From: Euphorbia lathyris
Lineage: Eukaryota; Streptophyta; Magnoliopsida; Malpighiales; Euphorbiaceae
Reading direction: 5' to 3'
NCBI RefSeq assembly: GCF_963576675.1
Contig: NC_088914.1
Span: 80,722,441 to 80,786,440 of the forward strand
Length of the DNA: 64,000 nt
Shown here: one piece after another, positions 23,023-35,692 of the stretch
Layout: each line of letters opens with the position of its first letter
Position numbering within the stretch: position 1 is the first letter of the stretch
The notes under the pieces: generated by a model
Told to the model about the DNA's origin: nothing
Seen by the model: only the letters and a program-made list of their open reading frames with translations
Database searches by the model: none
Made by a program: the position numbers and the translations under genes

Positions 23023-24122
23023 GAGCATTTCCAAAAGATTCTTAGTTTACTTTCTAAAAATAATATAAATAATTGACTCTTAGTAATTTAAGAGTGATTA
23101 AGATATATCATCTCCAACAATACTCCTTATATTCACTCCTTATTTATTATTTTAGTATTAAGATTATTATTTATTGTTATATTTATCAATAGTGTGAAAA
23201 GAGAGACTCCTTAACAATAAATTATTAAGAGCATCCCTAGTCCACGGTTACAAACTTTGTAATCTCTCACATGACACATAGGAAAAGTAAGAAGTTGAAG
23301 TAACAACCCATTATATTAGGTTGTGATTTCAAAATTTTGTGGGTATAAAAAAATAGTGTAATTAATGCTTAGGGACAAAAACATTAAAAATAAAGAAAAA
23401 GAAAGCAGCATACTGCTTTGGGAGACGCCAGATGTCCAATCTCCACTTTTTTACTTTTTTATTTTAAATGAAACATAAAAGTTTGTAACTTGTTAACAAA
23501 CTAGAAAAAGTAACAAAGTGTCTAATGGGAGGTTATAACTCCACATAAGTTACAACTAATTTGTGTGCACGAGCATCCACAATGGTTTATACTCACTACC
23601 ACTCAATGTACATGCCACATCATCAATTTAATAAATTTCATTTTATTAAACTATGCAACTCCAATGGTTAAACTCTATAACCACTCAATCATAAAGGCTC
23701 CACCAATCATAAAGGCTCCACCAATTAATTAAACCAATCATAATTGATCCACCAATTAATTAAACCAATCATATTATTTTAAAAATAATGTATATATATA
23801 TATATAAATAAGCAAAAGCTCAATAAACATTGAGTGGTTGATAATGATTACTTTTTATCATACTATCTCCAATGGGAGAGTATGATACAATGGAATATAT
23901 TGAGTGGTTTATCATACCCCATTGGAGATGCTCTAAGGATGCTCTAATAAAAAAATGAAGTTAAGAGGCACTAATAGGTGGAGAGAAGCTCTCTATTAAT
24001 AGAGATGATGAAGAGACTCTTAGTTATTTGAGGAGCCACTAACAGACTGTTGGAGCTGATTTTTAATTTTCTCTTCTCAAATTTTAACTTAAGAGTCAAA
24101 TTAAGAGGTTGTTGGAGATGCT
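23023..24122. mobile_element. Nested MITE cluster with GAGCATYYCCAA termini
   Basis: The outer pair is AGAGCATTTCCAA (23023) and its partner ending TTGGAGATGCTC (24122). Inside lie TCATCTCCAACA (23104) with TGTTGGAGCTGA (24040-24051), and GAGCATCCACAATGG (23571) with CCATTGGAGATGCTC (ending 23935). An unpaired-looking AGAGCATCCCTAG lies at 23228. I infer MITEs of one superfamily inserted into each other. Clear TSDs were not found. Confidence 0.55.
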
Positions 24123-24654
24123 CGTGGAAGTCAGACCATATTATTATTATTATTTAAACTAACCCATTATTTTTATTACTAATTTAAGCCGTGTTCATTT
24201 TTAAAATCAGATTGGTTTTTTAATCTTTGATCATAAGCCCCATGGATGTTGCTTCAGTTCAGTATTAAACAAAATAAAATCCCATACTATATATGGTAGC
24301 CACTCTCCGACAATGGCTCTCTGTCCCAAACCCTATTCCTGTTGCTTCATTCATGGATGTAAATATTAATTTTTAATGTTTTAGCTAGTCCAGTTCATCT
24401 ATTTGGTGTTAAAGTTTGCTGTTTGCAGTTTGATGTTATATAATAAAAATTAACTGATTTTTCTATAGAAGCAATTGTGTCGAAATTTTACTAAACACGT
24501 TTTTTTATCTCATATTTAAAGTTAAGACAAAAAATAATTTCAAAAAATTGGAAATAAACGGACACTTAATCTGTACTGCCTCGTTATATATTTACTTCCT
24601 TACCTGTGCTATGTCTAAACTTGACTAATTTGAGAAAAGAGAATTCTGGAAAAG
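24123..24654. other. Intergenic, nothing recognised
   Basis: AT-rich sequence between the MITE cluster and the Copia element. No conserved frame, RNA gene or repeat terminus is recognised. Confidence 0.5.
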
Positions 24655-24815
24655 TGTTTATTTCACTTATGTAAAACAGAGCAGTATATAGGCTATTTAT
24701 ACTTAATACAAAAAGAACCTTTTAGTAAAAAATTACTAATGAAATATCTTCCTAAAATACCCTAATGACATGTCATCACCTAATAGAAGTTTACCATTTC
24801 ATCTTGACTCTAACA
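24655..24815 (-). repeat. 3' LTR of the Copia element
   Basis: In element sense it starts TGTTAGAGTCAAGATG at 24815, right after the polypurine tract. It matches 29116-29273 with about two substitutions. Its lower end at TG (24655) is less certain because the two copies stop matching at 24658. Confidence 0.85.
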
Positions 24816-24823
24816 GCCCTCCC

Positions 24824-27800
24824 TCAAGATGAACATGGTAAAGTATCTACAAATCCCATTTCGACAAGTGAAGAAAGCATCTGTGTTGCACTTAGATTTT
24901 TGGTAAAAACATCTGCCAACTGATTCGAAGTCTGAACATATGGTGTTACTATAAACCCTTCTTCAACACAGTTACGCACAATGTGACAATCAATCTCAAC
25001 ATGCTTCATTTACTCGTGAAAAACATGGTTCTTAGCTATCGCTATAGCTGCTTGACTATCACAGTTAAGTTGTATTGGCAAATTCAAATCCAATCCAAAA
25101 TCCTTGAGTAAATAAGTCATCCACTTCAATTCACAACATGTGGATGCCATACTTCTATACTCGGCCTCTGCAGAAGACTTGCTAACAGTGCCTTGTTTCT
25201 TACTTTCCCATGAAATCAAGGATGATCCCAAGAAAATACAATAACCTGTTAATGACTTTCGAGTTGTCTTGCAACCACCCAATCAGAATCACAATATCCC
25301 TTTATCTTTAAATCAGAAACTGCAGAATAAAATAGACCATACGAAATTGTACCTTTCAAATAACGTAAGACCTGTAAAGCTGCTGTCAAATGATGTTCAT
25401 TTGGGGACTGCATATATTGACTAAGCTGCTGTGTGGCATATGTAATATCTGGTCGTGTAAAATTGAGATACAGTAATCTCCCAACCAGTCTCCTATACAC
25501 TTCTGGATCAGAAATTGCTTCACCGATAACCGTCAAATCAACACCGGAGGTAAGTGGACTTGTAGCAGGTTTAGCATCTTTGAGACCAGCATCATTAATC
25601 ATATCTGTTATGTATTTTGTTTGTGTCAAAAGAATCCCATCAGTAGACCTTGCAACTTCAATTCCCAAGAAGTATTTAACACTTCCTAAATTCTTGATAG
25701 TAAACAAGGAATGCAGATATTGCTTCACCTCCTCTACCTGCTCTTCATTCATTCCTGCTATTAATATGTCGTCTACATATATTAGCAAGACCAGAAAAAC
25801 CTTATCAGTTCTCTTTACAAAGAGACAATAGTCATTTTGGGATCTAACAAAACCAAAACCAATTAGTTTGCTAGATAACTCAGAGTGCCACTATCGCCCT
25901 GCTTGTTTAAGTCCATACAAAGACTTGATAAGCTTGCACACTTGCCCTTGATCTGCTTTACTATAACCCCGTGGAGGCGATAAGTATACATCTTCATCAA
26001 GAACACCATGCAAGTAAGCGTTATTCACATCAATTTGGTGTATAAACCACCCCAAAGTAGCTCCAATTGCGAGAAACATCCTCACTGTGACCGCTTTCGC
26101 TACCGGACTAAAAGACTCGTGAAAATCCACTCCCTGCATTTGATTATATCCTTTGGCAACCAGCCGGGCTTTGAAACACTCTATTTCTCCTGTGGGCTTG
26201 TACTTCACTTTGAACACCCAACGAGAAGCAATTGGCTTCTTGTGTTGTGGAAGAGGGACAATCTCCCAAGTCTGGTACATTTCTAATGCATCCAGTTCAG
26301 ATTGCATTGCTTTAACCCACTCTGGATTCTTGCTTGCTTCCTCGTAACTCTTAGGTTCTGGAACCTGTAAAATATTTGACATAAAAGCTGCATGTTTAAT
26401 ACCAATACGAGACAAAATTGGTAATGCCTGTGATGAGGTCTTTTGTCGAGTACTCATGACAAAATCCTACATCCAAGCCGGTGAAGAAACTTGTCTAGAA
26501 GATCTTCGCAATGATGGCTGAACAGTTGTATCATTTGATGTAGAAGGAACCATAAACTGATCCACATGCTTCTGTACAAAGTTTATTTCTGAAATTGGTT
26601 CTTCTATATGTACAGGTTGTACTGAAGAGGTTTTTGCTGCTTCATATGGATATGTAGTCTCATGAAAGACCACTTCTCTAGTCACAATAATTCTTTGGCT
26701 AACCACATCATAAACTTTATATCCTTTCTGTCCTGTAGGATTACCCAGATAAATCCCCTTCTGTGCTCTCGGATCAAATTTTTGTCCCACTGGTAACACT
26801 TTGTAAAAACACTAACAACCAAAAGTATACATCCGACTGTAATCAGGAAGTTTTCCATGAAAACGTTCAAAAGGAGACTGCCAATTCAGTAGTCTACTTG
26901 GCAGCACATTGATGACCGCTGCAGCGTGTAAAACTGCTTCCCCCCAAAAATTAGTTGGTAATGAAGCTTGAAACATAAAGGCTCTAGCTACCTCTAATAA
27001 ATGACGATGTTTCCTCTCAGCTACCCCATTTTGCTGTGGAGTATATGCACAAGTACGTTGATGCACAATTCCATGTTTTTGAAATAACTGAGAACATTGT
27101 TGATTGACAAACTCCCCTCCATTATCTGTTCTGATAACTTTCACAATAGCATCATGCTGTTTAATTGCCATATTGATGAACACACTAATAGCATCACAAA
27201 CCTGTGACTTATACTTCAACAAAACTATCCAAGTGACCCTTGTATAGTCGTCAACTATTGTGAGAAAAAATCTTCCACTTATAAGAGAAGGTATCGAATA
27301 TGGCCCCCACACATCCATATGCAGCAAATTAAAACGAACAGTAGAAGAGATTACACTCTTATGAAAAACAAATCTATGTTGTTTTGCATATTGACAAACT
27401 TCACAACTAGAGGAATGTCGTTTAACATCTATTACAGAAATATGACTCAGTGCCTCCAAAGAAGCATGCCCTAGCCTCATATGCCATGGATCAATATAGT
27501 CTGTAACATTACAAGCAATATTATTTGTTGTTTGATATTGCTTAATCCTAGAAATTGTATCTAACGAGAAGGAATTCTTATCTAACAAATATAAACCATC
27601 CGTTTTCCAAGCAACTGTAATGACCTCATGTGTCTTCGAGTCCTGCAAACAGCAATAAGTAGCACAAAAGATAACTTCAATGCTTGACTGTTGCAAAAGT
27701 TGTCCTACCGAGAGGAGATTGAACTGAAAAGATGGCACATAAAGAACATCCAGTAGAAAAAGGCTAGGAGTTAACTTCACAGTTCCTACATGACTCACTA

Positions 27801-29115
27801 TTTGAGTTGAACCATCAGGCATCACAATGTCCTGTTTTCTAAAAACTGATTTGCATATGGAAAACCAATTTTTCTGTGAACTCATGTGCGATGTCGCACC
27901 ACTATCAACAATCCAACACACATTATCTGGAATATAACAGTTAGACTGACCTGTGAATCCGGTAAAAGCAGTAAAATCTCTGCACTGGATTGGTGTATCT
28001 TGCAGATCGGTGCTCTTATTTTTCATCATCATACAGACTTCTTTAATCATATGCGCCATATTTGCACTATCATCCTCATTATTCTCATCTGCACATTCAT
28101 TCTTCATAGACAAATTAGCAGAATTAAAGGATTTGGTAGCATTTGTCTTACCAGTATTAGCATTCTTTCATTTCCACCATTCTGGATATCCAATCAGTTT
28201 GAAACAACCAGATTTGAGATGGTCTGCTGATTTGCAATGCTCACAAAATTTGTCACCTGTATCCTTCTTCCTTCCTCTGTAACTTGATTCTGCCTTTGAA
28301 GTTTGATTATGTGAGCTTGAAAAACTAGCAATCTCGATAGATTGTTCCATTGCAATTTCTGTTTGTTTCTCAATACGTAACACCATCGAATAGCCCTTAT
28401 TCACATCTGGTAGTGGATCTAAAAGCAATATTTGATTCTTCACATGATCATAGTGTGAATCAAGCCCCATGAGAAATTGTATGAGCTTATCTTCTTCATT
28501 GTTATAAGCCATGCGCTGAAACGCATTACAAGTGCAATTCTTACCACTTCCACACGTACAATTTTGCATAGGCCTTAGCAACATTAACTCATCCCAATAG
28601 CGCTTGAGTTTATTAAAATATTGCATCAAAGAAAGATTACCTTGTGTGCAGAAGCTCAATTCACGTTTGATCTTGTATAATAACGGTCCGTTGTTATCAC
28701 CGAACCTGTGTTCAAGTTCCTTCCACAAAATACGCACAGATGATACGTATTGAAAACCTTCAGCCACTTCTTTTGAAATAGTGTTCAGAATCCACGAAAC
28801 AACTAGGCAATCGTTCTTCCTCCATCTCCTGTACTCAGTCGTCCCTTCATTCGGTTCCTTTTCAGATCCGATGATGAAATGGAGTTTCTCCTTGACAGTA
28901 AGAACACGGATCATAGAATTTCTCCATGAGAGGTAATTATTTCCAATCAATTGATTTGTAAAGAGAACAAGACCTGGATTATCAAATCCTGTGTTGTGCG
29001 ATCTATGCGATTCAGTTTCTTCTTCCAGATCTGCGAAAGGATTGAGATTCTGTAAATCCTCTTCATCAGTGAACTGATCTTCTCTTGATATTTCTCTGGT
29101 TTTCTTCTTCTTCAC
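24824..29115 (-). pseudogene. Copia gag-pol polyprotein, broken by stops and a frameshift
   Basis: Reading down from 29115: a Retrotran_gag_3-type N-terminus (FTNQLIGNNYLSWRNSM) with knuckle CEHCKSADHLKSGC; protease WIVDSGATSHM (near 27900); GAG-pre-integrase WHMRLGHASLEAL; integrase with DVWGPY, RTDNGGEFV and YTPQQNGVAERK (about 27330-27010); RT with [20 protein letters not shown] and LIYVDDILIAG (26360-25750); RNase H with KSSAEAEYRSM and KHVEIDCHIVR (25180-24970). In-frame stops lie at 28168, 26812, 26467, 25891 and 25010, and a one-base frameshift falls near 25280. At 26467 and 25891 the TAG stands where the family normally has Gln, compatible with C-to-T change of CAG. The element cannot make a full polyprotein. 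Confidence 0.92.
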
Positions 29116-29273
29116 TTATTTCACTTATGTAAAACAGAGCAGTACATAGGCTATTTATACTTAATACAAAAAGAACCTTTTAGTAAACAATTACTAATGA
29201 AATATCTTCCTAAAATACCCTAATGACATGTCATCACCTAATAGAAGTTTACCATTTCATCTTGACTCTAACA
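29116..29273 (-). repeat. 5' LTR of the Copia element
   Basis: Nearly identical to 24658-24815. A TATTTATAC-like TATA equivalent is shared by both copies. The LTR runs directly into the gag coding region at 29115 with no primer-binding site between. Confidence 0.85.
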
Positions 29274-30722
29274 CTATGGGAAGGACATGTAAAGATAGAT
29301 ATATTGTGAATTCTAGGCTGAGATTATTGGTTTGTTACAATTCTTTCTTGAGAATTTAACCTAATAAAAGTTAACTACACATTTTTGTTTGGTATTAAGA
29401 TTTATTCAGCCCCGTTTGTGAGATATTAATGTGAATTGAATCTTTAATTATCAATTTAAGTTTTAATTCAATTGGTATGATATAGTATCAGAACATACCG
29501 AACAAAAATAATCAACGGTTCAATTAAATTCTGAGTAATTATTCCGTTATTCACCCGGTTAGAAAATCTTCGAGATCCGTAATCAACCATAAATGTTATG
29601 ATTTTCTGATCTGCACCAGCTATTTTCTTTTATTATATTTGAAGGGTGATTGGAATAAGTTGTCTCGTATAAAGTGAAGATTGGAGTACACAAGGGATCT
29701 TATTTTGTTATAAGAAAATCATCTCATCTCATGTGTTAGGATTCTTTTCTACCTAATATATATTTCCTATTACATTGAAGCAAGCTTAGCTTCTAAAATG
29801 TATTGGATTCAACATGCTATGTCTCTTTTTAAAATTATTTCTTTTATTTTATTCGATTTTGATGTTGCCAAATTATTTTTCCTTCATTTAGAATCTCAAT
29901 GTATATTTTTATTATTATTATTATTCATCCATTTCTTAATATATCAAATTCAAATTTTAAATATTCAATCTACCAAATTGAAATATTAAATATTAATGAA
30001 AATAAATTTATTTTTTTATTAATAAGGTTTAAATTACATTGTTTAATAGTACGATATTGCATTATTGTACATTAGATTTAAGCTTGCAGTGTTTCATATA
30101 TGACTAAATGCACTCCGTTCCAATAACCATAAGGTTAAATTTGTACTTTATAGTTAAATACAATGTGAGTGTCATCTTGTTAGTTTGACTGTAACAGTTT
30201 GTATCAGTTGGCCTCTTTGTGATTCAATTCATTCTTAGATATCCTCATCATTTAAGATTGTTCATTACTCATCTGGGTGTCACCCACTTCGAATTGAGTC
30301 ATTTTAGACCACAAACTTCCACCTGCTTTGTCCCCGATCCACACTTTGTAAAGTAGATAGTTGATACCGGTTATAACAACCTAGTCATATTATCCTTTTG
30401 ACCCAAATACAACTCTTTGGTCTCCACTGCTTCAACACATACATTTCTTAAAAACTCAGTTTACTAATAAATCTTCAGTCACTCTCTCCATTTCTGATAT
30501 GAAATTTAGTTCATTTTTACCCTATCGGCATCCCTTAGAGCCGCTTCTTGCTCAAGAATTCTATCCTGACACCACCCATTCCGAACTGAGTCGTTACTTG
30601 CTACTATCTTCAAATTTATTTATTAAACATAAACTCTCATATGTTCATATATCTGACCCATAGAATCTGTACCTGTTGCAAATTCTCTACATGTTGGAGT
30701 GTCCACACCAGAACCAATCCCC
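29274..30722. other. Intergenic, upstream of the CAP gene
   Basis: No gene is seen. A degraded LTR end with a TATAGTATCAGAAC motif (about 29478-29491) resembles the tRNA-iMet PBS remnant at 2912. Two related blocks (CACCCACTTCGAATTGAGTC near 30278 and CACCCATTCCGAACTGAGTC near 30575) repeat about 300 bp apart. Confidence 0.45.
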
Positions 30723-30729
30723 TATAAAT
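30723..30729 (+). promoter_or_regulatory. TATA box of the CAP/PR-1-like gene
   Basis: TATAAAT in the context CCCCTATAAATTG, 61 bp upstream of the start codon, leaves room for a leader of about 30-35 nt that ends in an A-rich run before ATG. Confidence 0.65.
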
Positions 30730-30789
30730 TGATTGTCAACTCAAACTCCAATTTGTTCAATCACTTGAAAAACAGAAAAAAAAAAAAGA

Positions 30790-31293
30790 ATGTCCTCCCC
30801 ATTGCTTCTTTCTCTTCTAGTTTTAGCCATAAGCCAAGGCCTAACCCAAGGGGCACAGCCCCTAAAATCCACAGCCAGAGAGTATCTACAAGCACACAAC
30901 CAAGCAAGATCAGCAGTATCCGTTGGGCCTCTGAAATGGAGTGAAAAGCTAGCCAATGCCTCAAGCAGACTTGTCAGATATCAAAGAAACAAAATGGGTT
31001 GTCAATTTGCTAATCTCAGCAACGGCAAGTATGGTGCTAACCAGCTATGGGCTAGTGGTCTGGCTGTGACTCCATTAATGGTTGTTGACCATTGGGTTCA
31101 ACAGAAGATTTACTATAACCACACCAGTAATTCATGTTTACCAAATCACCAATGTGGTGTTTATACCCAAGTTGTGTGGAAAAAGTCTCTGGAATTAGGT
31201 TGTGCTCAAGCTTCTTGTGTCAAAGAACAATCTAGTTTAACTGTCTGTTTTTATAATCCTCCTGGGAATTTTATAGGGGAAAGTCCTTATTAG
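30790..31293 (+). CDS. PR-1-like CAP-domain secreted protein
   Basis: An intronless frame of 167 residues. Residues 1-22 (SPLLLSLLVLAISQGLTQG) form a signal peptide, so the product is probably secreted to the apoplast. The CAP (SCP/PR-1) domain spans about 28-167: REYLQAHNQARSAV, GPLKWSEKLA, YGANQLWASG, CGVYTQVVWKKS, LGCAQASC and the C-terminal FYNPPGNFIGESPY, with the expected cysteines. Classical PR-1 proteins have HS...YGEN and CGHYTQ; here the pocket residues are replaced (YGAN for YGEN, CGVYTQ for CGHYTQ, and no HS before the loop). From memory this matches a divergent plant CAP clade typified by Arabidopsis At5g66590. A defence role should not be assumed. The ATG follows a TATA box and short leader and begins a good signal peptide. 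Confidence 0.93.
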   Translation: MSSPLLLSLLVLAISQGLTQGAQPLKSTAREYLQAHNQARSAVSVGPLKWSEKLANASSRLVRYQRNKMGCQFANLSNGKYGANQLWASGLAVTPLMVVDHWVQQKIYYNHTSNSCLPNHQCGVYTQVVWKKSLELGCAQASCVKEQSSLTVCFYNPPGNFIGESPY

Positions 31294-32225
31294 AGTAGAT
31301 TTAGTTTCTTCTTTTGTTATGTGAAATTGATTTCCAAGTTTGAATCTTTTTGAGAATGGGAATCATAGGTATGGGTTTGAGTCAGATTTAGTATTAATTG
31401 TGTTTTTAATGTTCTTCATCTAGCTGTAAGCAATTTCTGTTTCAGTTTTTCTCTGACAGGGTCAATATAATTAATCTGATTAGCATTATACTAACCACAG
31501 CTCAGTGACTGCAAGTGGGACAAATTTGGTGAAAAGATCAGTTTTTTTATTCATTTTTTGGGAGAATTCTGGTGCATAGTGGTTGAAAATGGATCTTGTT
31601 CTTGTCCACCGACAGAAAGATGTGAACCACAAATGGTTAGAATCAGATTTGTCAAATGCAATCCATTTTGCTCTTACATTCATGTGGTTTAGGTTAATTC
31701 CATTGTGTTTGGATGTTTCTAAGTTTTATCATTTTTAATGTTGCGAATCAATTCTCCCCTTTTGAGCTACCTTTTGTGCGACATTAAACTCGAGTTTCTA
31801 ACATACAAGTATCAAAGACGCCCAATTCAATATCTGAAAACATATGACCTTAATACGCGATACGGAAGATAATTCAGTGATTTCTGCAATGCAATCAGTT
31901 TGAGATTATAAACACTATGCTCAGTTTCTACAAATTCTACAAACAGGAAAAACATTGAGCTAAGTTAGAACATTGAACTAATGGACTAAATCTATGTACA
32001 ATGATGATTTCACAATTTCCATTCCTTTAAAGCATTACAAAAATCATGGAAAACCCGAAAGCAACATAACCGACCTGAGATTGCATTGCGGCGGAATACA
32101 AAAGTGCATTGTTCTATTGTAATCTTTCTGACTTTCATCTTCTACTTTGTACAAGGAAAGGTATCACATCTCAAAAATATATGAAAAAACCTTGAGAGCA
32201 ATGCAATATCAGCTCAAGTATGCTT
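31294..32225. other. Intergenic between convergent CAP and MIP1/DUF547 genes
   Basis: Holds the 3' untranslated regions of both convergent genes. No other frame or RNA gene is recognised. Confidence 0.5.
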
Positions 32226-35200
32226 TTACCTTACTAGTTCTTTAGATATTAGATACCGAAAACTAAAATTATGAGGAATCCATTCAATGCTTTTACGAGA
32301 TTTTCCTAGTTGACGTTTTTTAATGTTCTTCCTTAAAGATTCTGGTAAAGTCTGTTGGATCATTTCAATAACACCAGCCTGACACAAACCGGAATCCTTT
32401 GCAAATGATTCTACTATCTTCGGAAGGAGGATTTTCTGATCTTTTTTCACACCAAAGGTAGCACGGATATACTCTTCTTTTGCTGCATCAAGCTCTTGAA
32501 ATATTCTTTTCGGTGTGTAGACGCGAACCTGGAAAGCAATATCATTATTATTAGACTAGAAACAACATTCTGCATAAGTAGATGCGGGTCAAGGATGAAG
32601 TACCGCAGGATCAGAATGGCTTCCCGAGCAGAGGGCAAAATGCAAAAGGGATTCAGGATGTTCGATTGCATATGCTTGCCGTTCATCTGCTGTCTTGAAT
32701 TTGGACCTTGTTGAAAGTAATAATCTAAGCCACTAAAATCAAAATGCAAGATTTTATCAGTGCAACTAAACTAGATGATGCTTGCTTCATGTTTCAGTAA
32801 ATCAAGAATCACATTTATCTTAATTTGATGCAGGGCTGGAGATAAACCTGTCCAGGACGAGACATCCGGCATCCGAGGATGGAATTCTGTATTGTATCTG
32901 CACTAATTGTATGACCCCCAATATTATAAGCAGCCTGCACAGAATCGAGCTGTAAGGAAAACACGAAGAGAATTGGACCGAATTTCCGTAAGGACTAATG
33001 GAGGCTTTCTTACCTTCAAGAGTAGAAAAAGTCTCTTTACATTGTTTTGTGGAATACCATAAGCAAGATATGCCTGTAGAAAAATTAGAAAATATCCATA
33101 TTCAATTCTACTTAATAAGAGAAACAGAACCGCTTAAAACGATTTGGGAAATTGAGGAAGAATGTTCATATTGAACTTGAAACATTACATGCATAACAAG
33201 TGCATTGTGTATGTTGATCCAGAAAGCAAGTTTCTCTTCATGTTTCAGCCTCCTCGGATCGACCTCTTCCAGACGACAGATAAGCGATCTACAGAAGAAT
33301 AAGCCGATAAAATGTCAATATTTTCATATCAATATGTCCTTTAGCGAAAACCGAAGAATGGCTCACCTGAAACTTTGTAGCAAGTGTTCAACATCTCCCA
33401 ACTTTTGACTATCTCGATAAATCCATGGCACTTCAACCATTGTACTGTATGGTCCGCTAAATTCTTTCAATCCTTCGACAAGAAAAGGGTTATCCAGCCG
33501 CACGTCAAATGATGAGTTATTCCTGAACCCTGGACTCCACATATCACATTGATCTCGCGGTGAATATGCACTTATTGATGAATAAGATGAATTGGGAGAT
33601 GAAAGACCATTATGTGTCAAAGGTGGGTCTGAAAGTTTGCAATATATAGCTGACATGCACTTGATCATTTCCTCAGAAAGCTTGTTAGGCGTCTCTTGAA
33701 CATGGTCGGAAATACGCGTTCCAAGATGCTCTGCCAAACTGATTATATTCGATGCATTCTGAGCATACTGCAAAAAGTTCATGTATGTAAGTACTTGGGA
33801 GCCGAAAAGAACTTCTGAACATTAATGAAATGAGAATACTAAGTTACCTCCATCATGGAAAGCGGCTGAGAATGGCAAGCACGTACAGCTCTTTCCGAAG
33901 AATCCGGAGGACAGGCCCTTATCGAAAATGCTGAACATTGTGATAATGAAGAGTGACATCGATTCACACCCGAATCTAATAGCTTCTCATCTTTTTCGGT
34001 ATTATTAGACTCCTTCCATTGTTTTTCATGTGATTGATTAGCCCTCTTGCATGTTATATCAGGTCTATCTGCAGCTGGAAAACTACTTCGCGGGGTTGTT
34101 CCTGGTGATTTTGTTCTTTCATTCTTGTTAGCTGGAGAAACCGATGAAATTTGCTCGTCAAACGCTTTCCGATACAAGGAGAGAAGATATTGTTCCAAAT
34201 ACACAACTTCCAACTCTAACACAGCAATTTCCTTTATCAAATCTGTGGCTGGCTGAACATACAAAGCAAGGAGCAAATCAAAAACCCCGAATGTTATCAT
34301 TTTGCTTCGGATAATAATAACTATTCGCCTTCTTTTCCGAAAAGGTAAAAGACAAATGACAATGTGAAAGTACAAATTAACAATCAGAAACAACAATGTT
34401 ACCTTGGAGATTGACATTGCAGCCACATTATCAAGAGATGAAGTCCTATAACCGAGTGCCTTCTCGAGAGCACATCGAACATGAAACTGATCTTGTAATC
34501 TCTTCTCAAGCTGTAGAATCTGCACACAAAATATTATTAAATTTTTTGCAATATGAAAGATAGCTGAAGAGCCTGTATTTTCAATGTTGAAACTAGCTTT
34601 ATTCACACCTCTTCCTTCAAGGAATTTTCAACTTCAGCCTTAGGTAATAATTGTTTCTGCTTCGTTTTGACCGAGTCCTTCAACCGCCCCATATCCTGTT
34701 ATCAAAATTTTGGGGGTAATCATTGAATCATCCTTCTGCTAAACTTTAAAAACCTAATTTATTCCATTGAACTCTATTTAAGACCTTACGAAGATTTGAT
34801 TTCAATATCTTTACATAACATGGAAAAAGAACTAAGAACTGGTATAAAAACACATGATAATGAGATATTCTTTGTCATAGTTCTCTAACCTTCATATAAA
34901 AGACAATACTTTATAATATTTTGAAGGAAAAAAAAAAGGGGAAAAGTGAGTAAATTTACCAGCTTTATGCGTTGTGATGATGCCTCAAAGGAACTAGCTG
35001 CTCCATCTTCCTCAATTCTTTTCTTATCAGGGAAGCTGCCATAGCACAAACACGAAAAATCAAAGATGAGATATTCGTGAAAAGAAGAATTGAAAAATGT
35101 TGGACATTTCTGAAACTTTGTGTTCATCAGAAGAGCAGATTAATGAAACAACTGGTAGTTTAAGTTACCGTCTACTAGAGGTCCATTTAGCAACTACTTT

Positions 35201-35692
35201 CCCAATGTTCATAGTGGGAAAAACTTCAGTTACTTTTAACACCATCAACTCCCCATTAATCACAAACTTTATGAGAGAAGAAGTTGAAAAGAAACGCAAA
35301 GAAACGTCCCCAAATTATAAGATAGCCATTTTGAAGAAACTTTTGACATTTAAAGCAAAAAACAAGCTCTCAATTTTATCTGGACCACAGATCTTTTCAT
35401 GTTTCTTTCTAGTTTGAAAATAGTGACCAACTAAACCCAGGAGAATAAATATTAAATACAAAACAAAGAGAATTTAAGTTCAAAGACATGAATTTCCCAT
35501 TGTAATTACTTGTAAAACACAAATTGGGTTTAAAGTTGCCATTTTTAACTAATAAATTGAAGAAACAAGTAATTCCAGTATGGGGGAAAAATCAGAAAAT
35601 GATAGCTACCTCTTTGAACGTTTATGTCTAGGAATCACTCTCAAGCTGAGCCCCAACATTTTAGTATCTCCACCACCCCCTTCAAACCACAT
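32226..35692 (-). CDS. Lzipper-MIP1 / DUF547-domain protein, 11 exons
   Basis: I assembled GT-AG exons by reverse complement: 35692-35610, 35035-34960, 34695-34609, 34519-34403, 34252-33848, 33767-33367, 33288-33189, 33073-33014, 32934-32848, 32732-32604, 32528-32226. The total is 1,848 nt, 615 residues plus TAA. Residues ~54-165 form the leucine-zipper of ternary-complex factor MIP1 (KDSVKTKQKQLLPKAEVENS, ILQLEKRLQDQFHVRCALEK, AVLELEVVYLEQYLLSLYRK). A Ser-rich linker follows. DUF547 covers about 385-520, with HEEKLAFWINIHNALVMHAY, AAYNIGGHTISADTIQNSIL, WLRLLL, ALCSGSHSDPAVRVYTP. The tail ends with IEWIPHNFSFRYLISKELVR. Antirrhinum MIP1 was found as a MADS-box interactor; DUF547 has no proven biochemical activity. 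The start lies just after a possible 3' splice site (TTTACAG), so a 5' UTR intron is likely. Confidence 0.9.

Larger units (their letters stand above)
24655..29273 (-). mobile_element. Ty1-copia LTR retrotransposon, inactivated
   Basis: A 4.6-kb element lies on the minus strand with ~158-bp LTRs, one long gag-pol and a polypurine tract (GAGGGAGGGC) next to the 3' LTR. Domain order (gag, protease, integrase, RT, RNase H) identifies Ty1-copia. No TSD is evident: left flank GGAAA, right flank CTATG. The gag start lies just inside the 5' LTR, so the usual primer-binding site and leader are missing. Confidence 0.9.

Noticed and set aside
30699..30964. Frames overlapping the CAP gene start on both strands
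   Set aside because: The CAP reading frame has a signal peptide and full domain; the others have none.
35097..35417. Plus-strand 106-residue frame
   Set aside because: It lies in the first intron of the minus-strand MIP1/DUF547 gene and resembles no known protein.
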